Below, in pieces: positions 26,810 to 34,889 of a DNA stretch of 64,000 nt. The stretch lies in assembly GCF_026241205.1 (NCBI RefSeq), contig NZ_JAPFQM010000006.1, forward strand, positions 372,001-436,000, written 5' to 3'. A program made the position numbers and the translations under genes. Source of the stretch: Thermomicrobium sp. 4228-Ro. GTDB lineage: Bacteria > Chloroflexota > Chloroflexia > Thermomicrobiales > Thermomicrobiaceae. Position 1 is the first letter of the stretch. Each line of letters starts with the position of its first letter. The notes beneath the pieces are model-generated. The model worked only from the letters and a program-made list of their open reading frames with translations. It had not been told where the DNA came from and searched no databases.

Positions 26810-28888
26810 GTGATACGAAACGGCCAGCGGGAACGAGCCAGGCGAACGCCGGTGGCCAGGCTCCTGGTGTGGGTCGTGCTTCTCCTCGTTGCAGCGAGCC
26901 CGCTCGGCAACCCGGGGCCGACCAGGGCAGAACCCGCTGCACGCGCCGCACCGTCCGCACTCGACTGGGCAGTCGCGATCGACCCGCTCCGATGTCCGGT
27001 CGAGCGCGCCAGTGGACTGTATGCCGCGTGCCTGGCGCGCGTACCGGCCGACCAGGAGCCGATCGCACCGGACGGCACGTGGTGGCGCCTGCGCTTTGCC
27101 GACCGAGCTCGCGCGGCCGAGTGGGTGGCACGGCTGCTCCAGTCACCCGGCGTGCGGTACCTCGAGCCGGCTGTCCAGTTGACCTACCAGTGGATGCCGA
27201 GCGAACCGCTCGTCGCGCAGCAGAGCTGGCTCACGGTCAGCGGTTTCCCACGTGCCTGGGACGACACGATCGGCCGCGCGGACGTCGTGGTGGCGGTGAT
27301 CGATTCCGGCGTCGCAGCGTCCCATCCCGACCTGGCTGGGAAGCTGCTTCCGGGATACGACTACCTGCACCGTGACGATGATCCGGACGACGAGGCCGGG
27401 CACGGGACGGCGGTGGCGGGGATCATCGCTGCGGCCGTGAACGGTCAGGGTATCGCCGGTGGCGCACCGGGCGTGCGCCTCCTGCCGCTCAAGGTCGGCG
27501 ACCAGATCGGCGCCAGCTCCTTCCTGATCGCCGAGGCCGTGTACGGTGCGATGGAACGCGGAGCGCAGGTCATCAACCTGAGCCTCGGTGCCGATACACC
27601 GAGCGCTGCGCTCGAGCACGCGATCGAGCAAGCATACGAGCAGGGGATCGTCGTGGTCGCAGCAGCCGGCAACTCGCCGGACGCGGTCACCTTCCCGGCC
27701 AGCTACCCGGAGGTGATCGCGGTCGGAGGCGCGACGGCGGACGGCAAGCGGCTGGCGAGCTTCACGTCGCGCTTGACGCGCGTGGACCTCGTCGCACCGG
27801 CCGAGAACGTGCTGACGACCAGCTGGGACGGCCAGGAACCCGGCTGGCAGCCACGCACCGGCACCTCGTTCGCCGCACCGATCGTCAGTGCGGCCGCAGC
27901 CCTGGTCCGCTCGGTCGCGCCGGACAGCAGCGTCGAGTGGGTGCGCCAGGCGCTGCGCGAAACCGCCCAGCCGCTCGACCCGCCCGGTCAACCGGGCGCT
28001 GGGAGCGGGCTGCTCTCGGCGAGCGGAGCGGTCGAGCGCGCGGTGGTGCGCCGCTTCGCCCAGGCCTGGCAACGGGCCGACCTCCCAGTGGCAGCCGGGC
28101 AGGCGACCCGCTCGTGGGTGTGGGGCCCCAGCGCCTTCGCGCTCGGCCGCGAGCCGTACCAGGAGACGCGCGCCGGAACGCGCGCGGTCGCCTACTTCGA
28201 CAAGGCGCGGCTCGAGCTCACCGACCCTGACCGACCGCCGAGCGATCCCTGGGCGGTGACGTCGGGACTCCTGGCGAAAGAACTCAGCACCGGCCTCATG
28301 CAGGTCGGCGACGCGACCTTCGTGCGCCTCCAGCCGGCGACCGTGCCGGTCGCCGGTGATCCCGACGACCCGACGGGACCGACCTACGCCACCCTGGCGA
28401 CGGTACTGGCCGCACCGCCGCTCGACGAGGGCGAGCCAGTCGTGCAGACGATCGACCGGGCAGGACGGATCGGGAGCGAGGAGCGCCTGGCCCAGTACGG
28501 CGTGCGCGCCGGTCCGCTCGTACCGGAAACCGGGCACCGGATCGCCTCGGTGTTCTGGGACTTCCTCCAACGCCGGGACACCGTCTATGCGGACGGAGCG
28601 TTCCAGACCGACCAGTTGTTCTCGCCACTCTTCGCCGTCACCGGCTTCCCGATCACCGAGGCGTACTGGACGCGCGCCAAGGTCGGCGGAGTCGAGCGAG
28701 ACGTCCTCGTGCAGTGCTTCGAGCGTCGTTGCCTCACCTACACGCCGGACAACCCACCCGGCTGGCGCGTCGAGTTCGGCAACGTCGGACAGCACTACTA
28801 TCGCTGGCGGTACGGCAGGCTTCCCGACCGGCCACCAGCCAGCGACCCCGCGGCGATGGCGCCGGTGGACGGTAGCGGACACCACTGA
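26810..28888 (+). CDS. secreted subtilisin-like serine protease (S8) with C-terminal FERAR-type module
   Basis: A 692-residue exported protease. GTG 26810 has GGGAG 10 bases upstream and gives a signal peptide (VARLLVWVVLLLVAASPL). A short propeptide-like region precedes the catalytic domain: Asp165 in VAVIDSGVAASHPDL, His198 in GHGTAVAGI, the oxyanion Asn288 in AAAGNSP and Ser353 in GTSFAAPIVS. The last 130 residues form a separate domain (PETGHRIASVFWDF, GFPITEAYW, VQCFERRC, VEFGNVGQHYY) that resembles two copies in the deacetylase at 57.8-59.2 kb. It probably degrades external protein. The downstream hairpin may end its transcript. Confidence 0.93.
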   Translation: MIRNGQRERARRTPVARLLVWVVLLLVAASPLGNPGPTRAEPAARAAPSALDWAVAIDPLRCPVERASGLYAACLARVPADQEPIAPDGTWWRLRFADRARAAEWVARLLQSPGVRYLEPAVQLTYQWMPSEPLVAQQSWLTVSGFPRAWDDTIGRADVVVAVIDSGVAASHPDLAGKLLPGYDYLHRDDDPDDEAGHGTAVAGIIAAAVNGQGIAGGAPGVRLLPLKVGDQIGASSFLIAEAVYGAMERGAQVINLSLGADTPSAALEHAIEQAYEQGIVVVAAAGNSPDAVTFPASYPEVIAVGGATADGKRLASFTSRLTRVDLVAPAENVLTTSWDGQEPGWQPRTGTSFAAPIVSAAAALVRSVAPDSSVEWVRQALRETAQPLDPPGQPGAGSGLLSASGAVERAVVRRFAQAWQRADLPVAAGQATRSWVWGPSAFALGREPYQETRAGTRAVAYFDKARLELTDPDRPPSDPWAVTSGLLAKELSTGLMQVGDATFVRLQPATVPVAGDPDDPTGPTYATLATVLAAPPLDEGEPVVQTIDRAGRIGSEERLAQYGVRAGPLVPETGHRIASVFWDFLQRRDTVYADGAFQTDQLFSPLFAVTGFPITEAYWTRAKVGGVERDVLVQCFERRCLTYTPDNPPGWRVEFGNVGQHYYRWRYGRLPDRPPASDPAAMAPVDGSGHH

Positions 28889-28914
28889 AGCGGCGTAGAC
28901 TGACCCCTGGCCAG

Positions 28915-28935
28915 CCCGGCAGCGAGCCTGCCGGG
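28915..28935 (+). terminator. GC-rich hairpin after the subtilase gene
   Basis: Perfect 8-base arms (CCCGGCAG/CTGCCGGG) around a 5-base loop lie 27 bases after the stop. There is no T-run, so termination is plausible but not certain. Confidence 0.4.
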
Positions 28936-28960
28936 TGTGCTGAGGGGAGTACGGGAGACA

Positions 28961-30235
28961 GTGCGACCAGGCACGAGCGCGCCAGCAGGGAGCGCGGCAT
29001 CAGGCGGTGCCCCGAACTGGCAGCGGACACTCGCGGCACTCTGGCTCGCGCAAACGCTGACGATCATCGGGTTCAGCCTGCGGACACCCTTCCTACCGTT
29101 CTTCATCGCCGAACTCGGTGCGCGCGATCTCCGATCGCAGGTCCTCTGGGCCGGGGCGATCAATGCCGGGGGCGCCGCGGTGATGGCGATCACCGCGCCG
29201 CTGTGGGGCGCGCTGGCCGACCGCTACGGCCGCAAGCTGATGGTCCTGCGGGCGATGGCAGCTGGGTCGCTCACGATCGGCCTGATGGCACTGGCCACGA
29301 GCCCGTGGCAGCTCTTCGTCCTGCGGCTCATCGAGGGAGGCTTCACCGGCACGGTCACCGCGTCGACGACGCTGGCCGCCTCGACCGTCCCGAAGGAGCG
29401 GCTCGGCTTCGGACTGGGCCTGATGCAGATGGCCGTCTTCTCGGGATCAGCGATCGGCCCACTGATCGGTGGGGTGCTGGCCGACCAGATCGGCTACCGG
29501 GCGACCTTCGCCCTGGCCGGGAGCCTCCTCCTCGTCTCGGCACTGCTCGTCTTCTTCCTCGTCGAAGAGCGGTTCGAGCCGCCACCCCGGCGCACCGGCC
29601 AGCGCGCGGCGGGCAGCGAGACCTGGCGGCTGTTGCTGGCACCAGCACTGCTCGGGATCGTCGTCAGCCTGTTCGCCTTGCGGGCAGCCAGCATGGCGCT
29701 GCAACCGATCGTCCCGCTCCTCGTCGAGCAGCTGGCGCGCGGTTCGCAAGCCGTCAACTCCCTGGCTGGGCTGGCGATGGGGGTGAGCGGCGTCACCAGC
29801 GCGGTCGCGTCGGTCGGGCTCGGTCGGCTGAGCGACCGGATCGGCCAGCGACCGTTGCTGGTCGCGAGCGGCGCGCTGGCGGCGGCGACGTTCCTGCCGC
29901 TCGGCCTGACGACCCAGGTCTGGCAGGTCATCGTGCTGCAGGCACTCTTCGGTATCGCTTCCGGCGGCATGCTACCGACCGCGAACGCCCTGGTCGCGCG
30001 CCTGACACCCGAAGAGCGGCGGGGGACCGTCTACGGGTTCACGACGACCGCCTCGTCGCTGGGAGCTTTCGTGGGCCCCTTGGTCGGCACGGCGCTCGCG
30101 GCCGCGCTGGGGCTCCACGCGCCGTTCCTCGCGATCGGGCTGGCGCTGGCGGCGACGGTCGCCTGGGTCAGCCGAGCACTGCCGCCGGTCGAACCAGGCG
30201 AGCGTGCGACTGCGCTGGAGACCGGCCGCGACTGA
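28961..30235 (+). CDS. major facilitator superfamily transporter (multidrug-efflux type)
   Basis: A 424-residue protein with about 12 membrane helices. The loop 2-3 motif GALADRYGRKLMVLRAMA (MFS motif A) is clear, and a second copy appears at GRLSDRIGQRPLLVASG. The GSAIGPLIGGVLADQIGYR block in helix 5 matches the drug:H+ antiporter group. I prefer GTG 28961 (GGGAG close upstream); GTG 28937 is possible. Substrate unknown. It stands between the subtilase and a regulator gene. Confidence 0.9.
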   Translation: MRPGTSAPAGSAASGGAPNWQRTLAALWLAQTLTIIGFSLRTPFLPFFIAELGARDLRSQVLWAGAINAGGAAVMAITAPLWGALADRYGRKLMVLRAMAAGSLTIGLMALATSPWQLFVLRLIEGGFTGTVTASTTLAASTVPKERLGFGLGLMQMAVFSGSAIGPLIGGVLADQIGYRATFALAGSLLLVSALLVFFLVEERFEPPPRRTGQRAAGSETWRLLLAPALLGIVVSLFALRAASMALQPIVPLLVEQLARGSQAVNSLAGLAMGVSGVTSAVASVGLGRLSDRIGQRPLLVASGALAAATFLPLGLTTQVWQVIVLQALFGIASGGMLPTANALVARLTPEERRGTVYGFTTTASSLGAFVGPLVGTALAAALGLHAPFLAIGLALAATVAWVSRALPPVEPGERATALETGRD

Positions 30236-30375
30236 GGGGCGAGCGCCGGCGTCCCCGAGCTGGCGAGCCGCGTTGCGCGTCTTCCTCGATACGCTCGCTC
30301 CGCGCGGCAGGCCATCCGTGGTCACTCCGCTCCTGCCCCTGGAACGATCGGCGGCCAGAACACGGTCGATTCCGT

Positions 30376-30405
30376 TTGCCGGATCGGCAGTGCAGGTGCT
30401 ATCCT
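30376..30405 (+). promoter_or_regulatory. candidate promoter of the LuxR-type gene
   Basis: TTGCCG (30376-30381), an 18-base spacer and TATCCT (30400-30405) lie about 36 bases before the gene. The boxes match consensus at about four positions each. Confidence 0.4.
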
Positions 30406-30441
30406 TCGGTCGACCGACCGACTGTCCTGAAGGGACGCCGC

Positions 30442-31077
30442 ATGGCGCGTATCCTGCTCGTCCCGGACGACGCGCTCGGCTGGCAGGACCTGGCTGCCCA
30501 GCTGGCCCGCTGCCCGGGAATCACGGCCGTCCAGCTGGCCGGCAACCCTGCCACCGCCGCGCAGCTCGGCGTCACCTGGCAGCCCGACCTGGTCCTCCTC
30601 GGGGCCGGTCTCCTGCGCGAGCAGCTCGACCCAGGGCTGAGAGGGCTGGTCCAGCGGGCTCCGAGCGTGCTCCTGGCCCACGCACTTCCCGCCCAGCTCC
30701 TCGCGGCGCTGCTCGACGCGGGGTTGCCCCTGCGTGGCGTCCTCACCTGGGTCGATCTCGACCGGGCAGCGGTGCCCGCGGTGGCCGCGCTCCTGACGCA
30801 GAGCCCGCTCCCGGTCGCCGGGCCGACAGCGGCTGCCCAGCTGGCCGCGCTGTGGCGGGAGCAGGTGGGGCGTCCGCGGCTCAGTCCGGTGGAGCAGCGG
30901 CTCCTGCCGCTCCTGGCCGAGTGGGACCTCACCTACGCAGCGATCGCTGCCCGGATGGGAGTGACACCGGCGACGGTCAAGGCGCGGGTGCGGCGGCTCG
31001 CCCTCGAGCTCGGTGTCCCCGCGGGACGGGGTCCAGTGGTCGAGGCAGCCCGCCAGCGCGGCTTGCTCCCACCCTGA
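30442..31077 (+). CDS. LuxR-type regulator with degenerate receiver-like N-terminus
   Basis: A 211-residue protein. Residues 1-120 have the alternating beta/alpha pattern of a response-regulator receiver (ILLVPDDALGW, PDLVLLGAG, LLAHALPAQ) but lack a convincing phosphoacceptor pocket. Residues 148-211 form a LuxR helix-turn-helix (LSPVEQRLLPLLAEWDLTYAAIAARMGVTPATVKARVRRL, here described in blocks). It lies immediately before the cysteine-rich protein locus in the same orientation, 122 bases ahead, and is the obvious candidate regulator for it. Control of that locus is inference. Confidence 0.75.
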   Translation: MARILLVPDDALGWQDLAAQLARCPGITAVQLAGNPATAAQLGVTWQPDLVLLGAGLLREQLDPGLRGLVQRAPSVLLAHALPAQLLAALLDAGLPLRGVLTWVDLDRAAVPAVAALLTQSPLPVAGPTAAAQLAALWREQVGRPRLSPVEQRLLPLLAEWDLTYAAIAARMGVTPATVKARVRRLALELGVPAGRGPVVEAARQRGLLPP

Positions 31078-31199
31078 GCGGGCCGGGCCGACGCGGCACG
31101 CGCCGCCGGACGACAGCAGTGTCGTCCAAAGGAGACTGGTCGCTGCACCCGACCGCTGGCGACACTCCCGGTGCGGGAACCGGACACCGCGAAGGAGGT

Positions 31200-32216
31200 G
31201 TGCATCTGCAGTGGATACTGGCCTCCGACGGAGCCTGCGGGCGCTGCCGCGCCATCGCCGAGCGGGTCGTGGCGTTGGGCGGTGGACGGCTCGCAGCGCG
31301 GAGCCTGCGCGACCCAGCGGTCGCTGCCTGGCGCGAGCGGGCACTGGGGCCGGAGGCGCCCTGGGAGCCGGTGCTGCTCGCGGTCGCTGGTGACCGCCTA
31401 CAGGCGTACACCGGGCGGCGGCTCGTGCTCCAGCTGGTGCGGCTGCTCGGGGTGCGGCGGGGGCTGGCGCTGGCGAGCGAACTGCGGGCGCTCGCGCCGC
31501 CGGCCGGAGCGGGTCCGGCGCTCACCCGGCGGCGGGTACTCGGGCGCTTGGCTGGACTCGGCACCGCGCTCGGGCTCCTGGCGAGCGGCAAGCTGGCGGT
31601 GCCGGGCGGGGCGCACGCCCGGGGGCAGGACGGTGGGCGGCCCTGGTGGGCGGTGGAGCCGATAAAGACGAGCGTGCTCGATCCGGCAGCCAGGGAGAAA
31701 CTCCTGGCGGAGTTCGTGGCCGGGCCTGACCTTCCGGCGGTGCTCGGTGCGGCAGAGCTTGCCGCGGTGCAGGCGGCCGAGCACCGGCTGGCCGACGGGC
31801 GGACGCTGTGGGCGGCAGCTCTGGCACTGCCCGATGACCAGGTACTGGCCTACTACGTGGATGACGCTGGCCAGAAGATCGTGCTGCACTATCGTATAGT
31901 GACGCACGGTGTTCGGCCCCAGCTCGCGCCCGTGACTCCGACCGGCGGCGTACAGCGTGCGTCAACACTCCCCGAAAGAGAGCTCCTGGCTCAACGAACG
32001 TGTTCTCCTCCTCTCATTCCTTGTTCATGCTGCTGCGGCAATCTCGATCTCTTCGAGTTGCTTACGTGTTGCGGCTTGGGGTGCTATGGGATCTGCAGGT
32101 CACGCTGGTGGATCGCCTGTGCTGCGTGTATTCTCGTTCTATGCCCCGCATGCCTCTGGCGCGCGTGCCGAGCTGGCTGGCCCTGCACCTGTTGCTGTGC
32201 GGAGCCGGGAACATGA
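31200..32216 (+). CDS. cysteine-rich C-terminal protein 1: DCC-like redox domain, Tat-like segment, 18-Cys core
   Basis: About 338 residues. Residues 4-95 resemble a DCC/thioredoxin-like domain with DGACGRC (the DGxCxxC motif). Around 100-138 there is a twin-arginine-like TRRRVLGRLAGLG plus hydrophobic stretch. A middle domain (WWAVEPIKTSV to DDAGQKIVLHYR) follows, and the last 72 residues hold 18 cysteines, including CSCCC, LTCCGLGC, CAAC, CPAC and PCTCCC. The spacing matches the core of the protein at 32.8-33.2 kb. The start is uncertain: a perfect GAAGGAGG ends one base before the GTG at 31200, so the CTG at 31206 may be used. Function unknown; a disulfide-rich secreted peptide precursor or metal-binding protein is possible. 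Confidence 0.7.
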   Translation: MHLQWILASDGACGRCRAIAERVVALGGGRLAARSLRDPAVAAWRERALGPEAPWEPVLLAVAGDRLQAYTGRRLVLQLVRLLGVRRGLALASELRALAPPAGAGPALTRRRVLGRLAGLGTALGLLASGKLAVPGGAHARGQDGGRPWWAVEPIKTSVLDPAAREKLLAEFVAGPDLPAVLGAAELAAVQAAEHRLADGRTLWAAALALPDDQVLAYYVDDAGQKIVLHYRIVTHGVRPQLAPVTPTGGVQRASTLPERELLAQRTCSPPLIPCSCCCGNLDLFELLTCCGLGCYGICRSRWWIACAACILVLCPACLWRACRAGWPCTCCCAEPGT

Positions 32217-32286
32217 GGACGATATCGGACCAGGTATGGTCGTTTCAGAATGTCCCACACACGTACTGAGAAGGAGGTCGCCCACC

Positions 32287-32622
32287 ATGGCATGGGGGAC
32301 GATAACGTGGGTGCTCTGGTTGCTTTTGCTCTGTAACTTCATCGTGCTGTTCGGGATTGAGACACTCACTGGTCACCGACCAGGTCGCCCGGAACCCAGC
32401 AGCTGGCGTAGTCGGCTCGTCAGCGCGCTCAGTTGCATGCTGCTGATCGCAGGGGTCGCCTACGGTGTCCGCCGTGGCCCGCAGTCATGGATGCACGACC
32501 CCGTCATGACGCTGCTCTTCGCGGGCTTGGTGCTGGTCTCCTTCTGGCCCTGGCTCACGCTCCTGCGGGGTCGTCACCGCAACCGACGTATGGACGGCGC
32601 GATGACTTCGAGGGGTACTTGA
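32287..32622 (+). CDS. small three-helix membrane protein A of the cysteine-rich locus
   Basis: An 111-residue protein with an excellent ribosome site (AAGGAGG, 8 bases before ATG). Three hydrophobic segments are visible: ITWVLWLLLLCNFIVLFGIE, LVSALSCMLLIAGVAYG and VMTLLFAGLVLVSFWPWLTLL. The VRRGP motif follows helix 2 and a basic tail (RGRHRNRR) ends the protein. The same plan recurs in proteins at 33.3, 33.7 and 34.5 kb. An immunity or export partner for the cysteine-rich proteins is a guess from alternation of the genes. Confidence 0.65.
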   Translation: MAWGTITWVLWLLLLCNFIVLFGIETLTGHRPGRPEPSSWRSRLVSALSCMLLIAGVAYGVRRGPQSWMHDPVMTLLFAGLVLVSFWPWLTLLRGRHRNRRMDGAMTSRGT

Positions 32623-32795
32623 ACAGGTTACCGACGGGCTCCGAGAGCAGCGGCCGGAGCGGTGCCTATTCGTCGGAGCCCAGAGCAATGAGCAGCGTGC
32701 CGAACGACACTCCGTGACATGGCCGTACAGTTCGCCAACGCGAGCGAGAGCGATGAGACACGGGCAGACACGAGTCACGCACAGAAGTAACCACT

Positions 32796-33197
32796 GTGGA
32801 GGCCCTGGCTGGGGTGGCGGGAGCGGACGAGGTGGTGGCCGCGTACCGGGACGATGCCGGGCGGGTGGCAGCGTTCCGGTACCGGCTCGACGGGGAAACC
32901 GCAGTGCTGCTGGCAGCCAGCGAGGGTGGGCAGGTGACCTGGCCGGTGGTCGCCGGTGGCGCGTTCAGCCCGGCGGGTTGTCCACCGGGGTCTTGGCCCT
33001 GCAGCGAGCGCCGCTGCTGTCAGGTCAATCTGCGTAGGGCATATGACTGTTGCTCGCAATGGTGTCAGGCTGCGTGCACCTTCCTCGGTAGACTCGCGTG
33101 CGCGACCTGCCTGGCCATCGCCTGCCCGGCGTGTCTGATCCGCGCCTGCGTCTGGTGGTGCGACTGTTGCTGGCAAGATCCGCCGTGGGGACCGTGA
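32796..33197 (+). CDS. cysteine-rich C-terminal protein 2 (short paralogue, 16-Cys core)
   Basis: A 133-residue protein from GTG 32796; an in-frame stop lies 40 bases upstream, so it cannot be much longer. The first 60 residues (AYRDDAGRVAAFRYRL) match the middle domain of the first protein (YVDDAGQKIVLHYRI). The last 72 residues carry 16 cysteines with the same spacing: PCSERRCC, YDCCSQWC, ACATC, ACPACLIRAC and WWCDCCW. It lacks the redox and Tat-like parts. The ribosome site is poor, so it could be coupled, weakly expressed or a truncated copy. Function unknown. Confidence 0.62.
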   Translation: MEALAGVAGADEVVAAYRDDAGRVAAFRYRLDGETAVLLAASEGGQVTWPVVAGGAFSPAGCPPGSWPCSERRCCQVNLRRAYDCCSQWCQAACTFLGRLACATCLAIACPACLIRACVWWCDCCWQDPPWGP

Positions 33198-33259
33198 GGG
33201 AGGCGCGGCGCTCGGCTGGGCTCCTGCAGATGCGACGCGTTCGTTCGGAGAGGTGTCCG

Positions 33260-33573
33260 GTGCTCGCCGCGTTCGTGCTCGGCATGACGCTCACCCTGAT
33301 CGGAATCGTGATCCGCCTGCTCACGGCGGTCCGGCACCGCCGCGTCTGGGACATCGTGTACTGGAGCATCATGGTCGTCTGGACGGGTTGGATTCTCTGG
33401 GTCAGTCTCCGCAGAGAGGAGACACTCTTTACCATCCTCTTACCGGGATTACTGCCCTGGGCAGAGGCGACGCTCGTGACGCTCTTTTCATGGTCGCGCT
33501 CGCCTACCTCGTCAGCGGTCTCAAGCAAGCCCGGGACAGGCGCGCGAAGGAAGCAGCGGACAACGCACGCTGA
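33260..33573 (+). pseudogene. small membrane protein B of the cysteine-rich locus, one-base frameshift
   Basis: Starts at GTG 33260 with GGAGAGG upstream. The first part (VLGMTLTLIGIVIRLLTA, then VWDIVYWSIMVVWTGWILWV and SLRREE) matches the plan of the other small membrane proteins. At the T-run 33485-33488 the frame is lost. The other frame continues FMVALAYLVSGLKQARDRRAKEA and stops at 33573. A fifth T restores about 104 residues (TLFFMVALAYL). It is likely a homopolymer error, otherwise a pseudogene. Confidence 0.6.
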
Positions 33574-33745
33574 CGGGCGTGCTCGCGAAGAGGGATAGTC
33601 GTGTTCACGGCGTTGGGTGTTTGTCTGTCTCTTGCCCGGGCGGCCGGTCCTGGACGACGTGTTGTGCTGAGCCGGGAAGGTGAAGGAGGGCCGGCATGCT
33701 GGTTCGGCTCCGCCCGCTGCGCTGCTGAGCACGGGAGGTCCACTC

Positions 33746-34174
33746 ATGGACTGGGCACGCATTTTCTGGATCCTCTGGCTGGCTCTGCTGCTCTACGCGG
33801 TGCCGATCGCCGTCATCGAGCTGATACGTGGACGACGACCCTGAGAGTCAGGGCCGAGCCGCTGGTACCGCCGCGTGATCGGCGGTGTCGTCAGTGTGCT
33901 CGGTCTCGGCCTGCTCGTCTCCAGCCTGCGCACCAGTTCCCAACCGTCCATGGCGGACATCGTGTACTGGACGTTCCTGCTGACCTGCTTCGGTTTCTGG
34001 GTTGCAGTCCGAAGGGAACCGACACTCCTCCCAGAAGAACCCGACTGGCTGGAGGCACTGGTCTCGGCATACTGGTTCGTCGGTGGACTCGCCAGCGTCA
34101 TCTGGGCGATCAAGAAGGCGAGAGAAAGGCGTACCGATGAAGCGTGCGTGAACGAGCACGCGAACACGCCATGA
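33746..34174 (+). pseudogene. small membrane protein C of the cysteine-rich locus, with in-frame TGA
   Basis: ATG 33746 follows GGGAGG. It reads MDWARIFWILWLALLLYAV and IELIRGRRP, then TGA at 33842-33844. The same frame goes on ESGPSRWYRRVIGGVVSVLG, then MADIVYWTFLLTCFGFWVAV, RREPTLLPEEPDW, a further helix and a basic tail (AIKKARERRTDE). Protein A has G at the stop position (HRPGRPEPSSW), so GGA to TGA is the simplest change. The whole would be 142 residues. Whether it is a nonsense mutation, two separate peptides or an error cannot be told from the sequence. Confidence 0.55.
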
Positions 34175-34327
34175 AGTCTCGGCACTGCGCGGGGAGCAGG
34201 ATGACGCGACTGACAGACCCAGCGGGAAAAGGGGACAGAGGTGAAGGCGGCACGGAACAGGCGAACGGCGGGCCGGTGGCCGAGCGAAGCGGGATAGGGC
34301 ATGGCGGGCTGGCAGCGGTCGATCGGG

Positions 34328-34471
34328 GTAGGGCATCGGACTGTTGCACGGCCTGCTGCGGACTTCCGGACACAGAGGTCGGCTCGGGTGTGCACCGTGC
34401 CGGGAAAGCCCCTCTCCTCGTTCGGTCGACGGCCGTGCTGCCGCACCTGCTGCTGGTACGAGCCACCGTGA
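34328..34471 (+). pseudogene. decayed third copy of the cysteine-rich core
   Basis: A 144-base stretch begins with GTAGGGCAT..GACTGTTGC, as does the core of protein 2 (33034 on), and ends with TGCTGCTGG....CCACCGTGAG, like that gene's end. One frame gives ASDCCTACC at the start; a different frame gives RPCCRTCCWYEPP and a stop. The copy is about 20 bases shorter, frameshifted and without a clear start. It sits just before membrane protein D, repeating the cysteine-gene/membrane-gene alternation. Confidence 0.45.
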
Positions 34472-34508
34472 GTGTCGCACGCAGACTGGACGAGAGGTGG
34501 GTCGACGC

Positions 34509-34856
34509 ATGGCTTGGGACAGCTGGTACCCGCTCTTCTCGGTGATCGCCTACTTCGGCAGCTTGTCGATCTTGATCGCAGTTCATGTTTTCTGGATCGT
34601 CCGGCGCTTTCGGTCATTCCGCGCGCTCGACTGGGCCTCTGAGCTGCTCGTCACCTGGTCGATCGCGGTAGCCATCTGGCGCGGGATCCGCCGGGGACCG
34701 GTCTGGGATACCGACTTGCCGGGGAGTCCAGTCTGGCTGCGCGGCCTCATCGCTCTGGTCGCCGTGATCGTGTCCATTCTCGGGACCTGGTGGCTCATCC
34801 GGAAGGCGAACCGGCTGGAGCAGCCGGAGAACCAGGCGCGATCCGCGCTGTCATGA
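34509..34856 (+). CDS. small three-helix membrane protein D of the cysteine-rich locus
   Basis: A 115-residue intact protein. Helices: LFSVIAYFGSLSILIAVHVFW, LLVTWSIAVAIW and GLIALVAVIVSILGTWWL. It has the recurring RRGP motif (GIRRGPVWD) after helix 2 and ends with a basic, polar tail (IRKANRLEQPEN). GAGAGGTGG lies about 9 bases before the ATG. Together with A, B and C it suggests a local family made by duplication. Confidence 0.65.
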   Translation: MAWDSWYPLFSVIAYFGSLSILIAVHVFWIVRRFRSFRALDWASELLVTWSIAVAIWRGIRRGPVWDTDLPGSPVWLRGLIALVAVIVSILGTWWLIRKANRLEQPENQARSALS

Positions 34857-34875
34857 CGGGCTGTCTCTCGTTTCG

Positions 34876-34889
34876 GGCCGTATACGGCC
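34876..34889. repeat. perfect 14-base palindrome
   Basis: GGCCGTATACGGCC reads the same on both strands, 20 bases past the end of membrane protein D. It could be an operator or part of a hairpin; nothing else supports a role. Confidence 0.3.

Noticed and set aside
31985-33197. Halocin C8-type bacteriocin
   Set aside because: Halocin C8 is also cysteine-rich, but the CCC and CPAC pattern and spacing here are different; similarity in composition alone is not enough.
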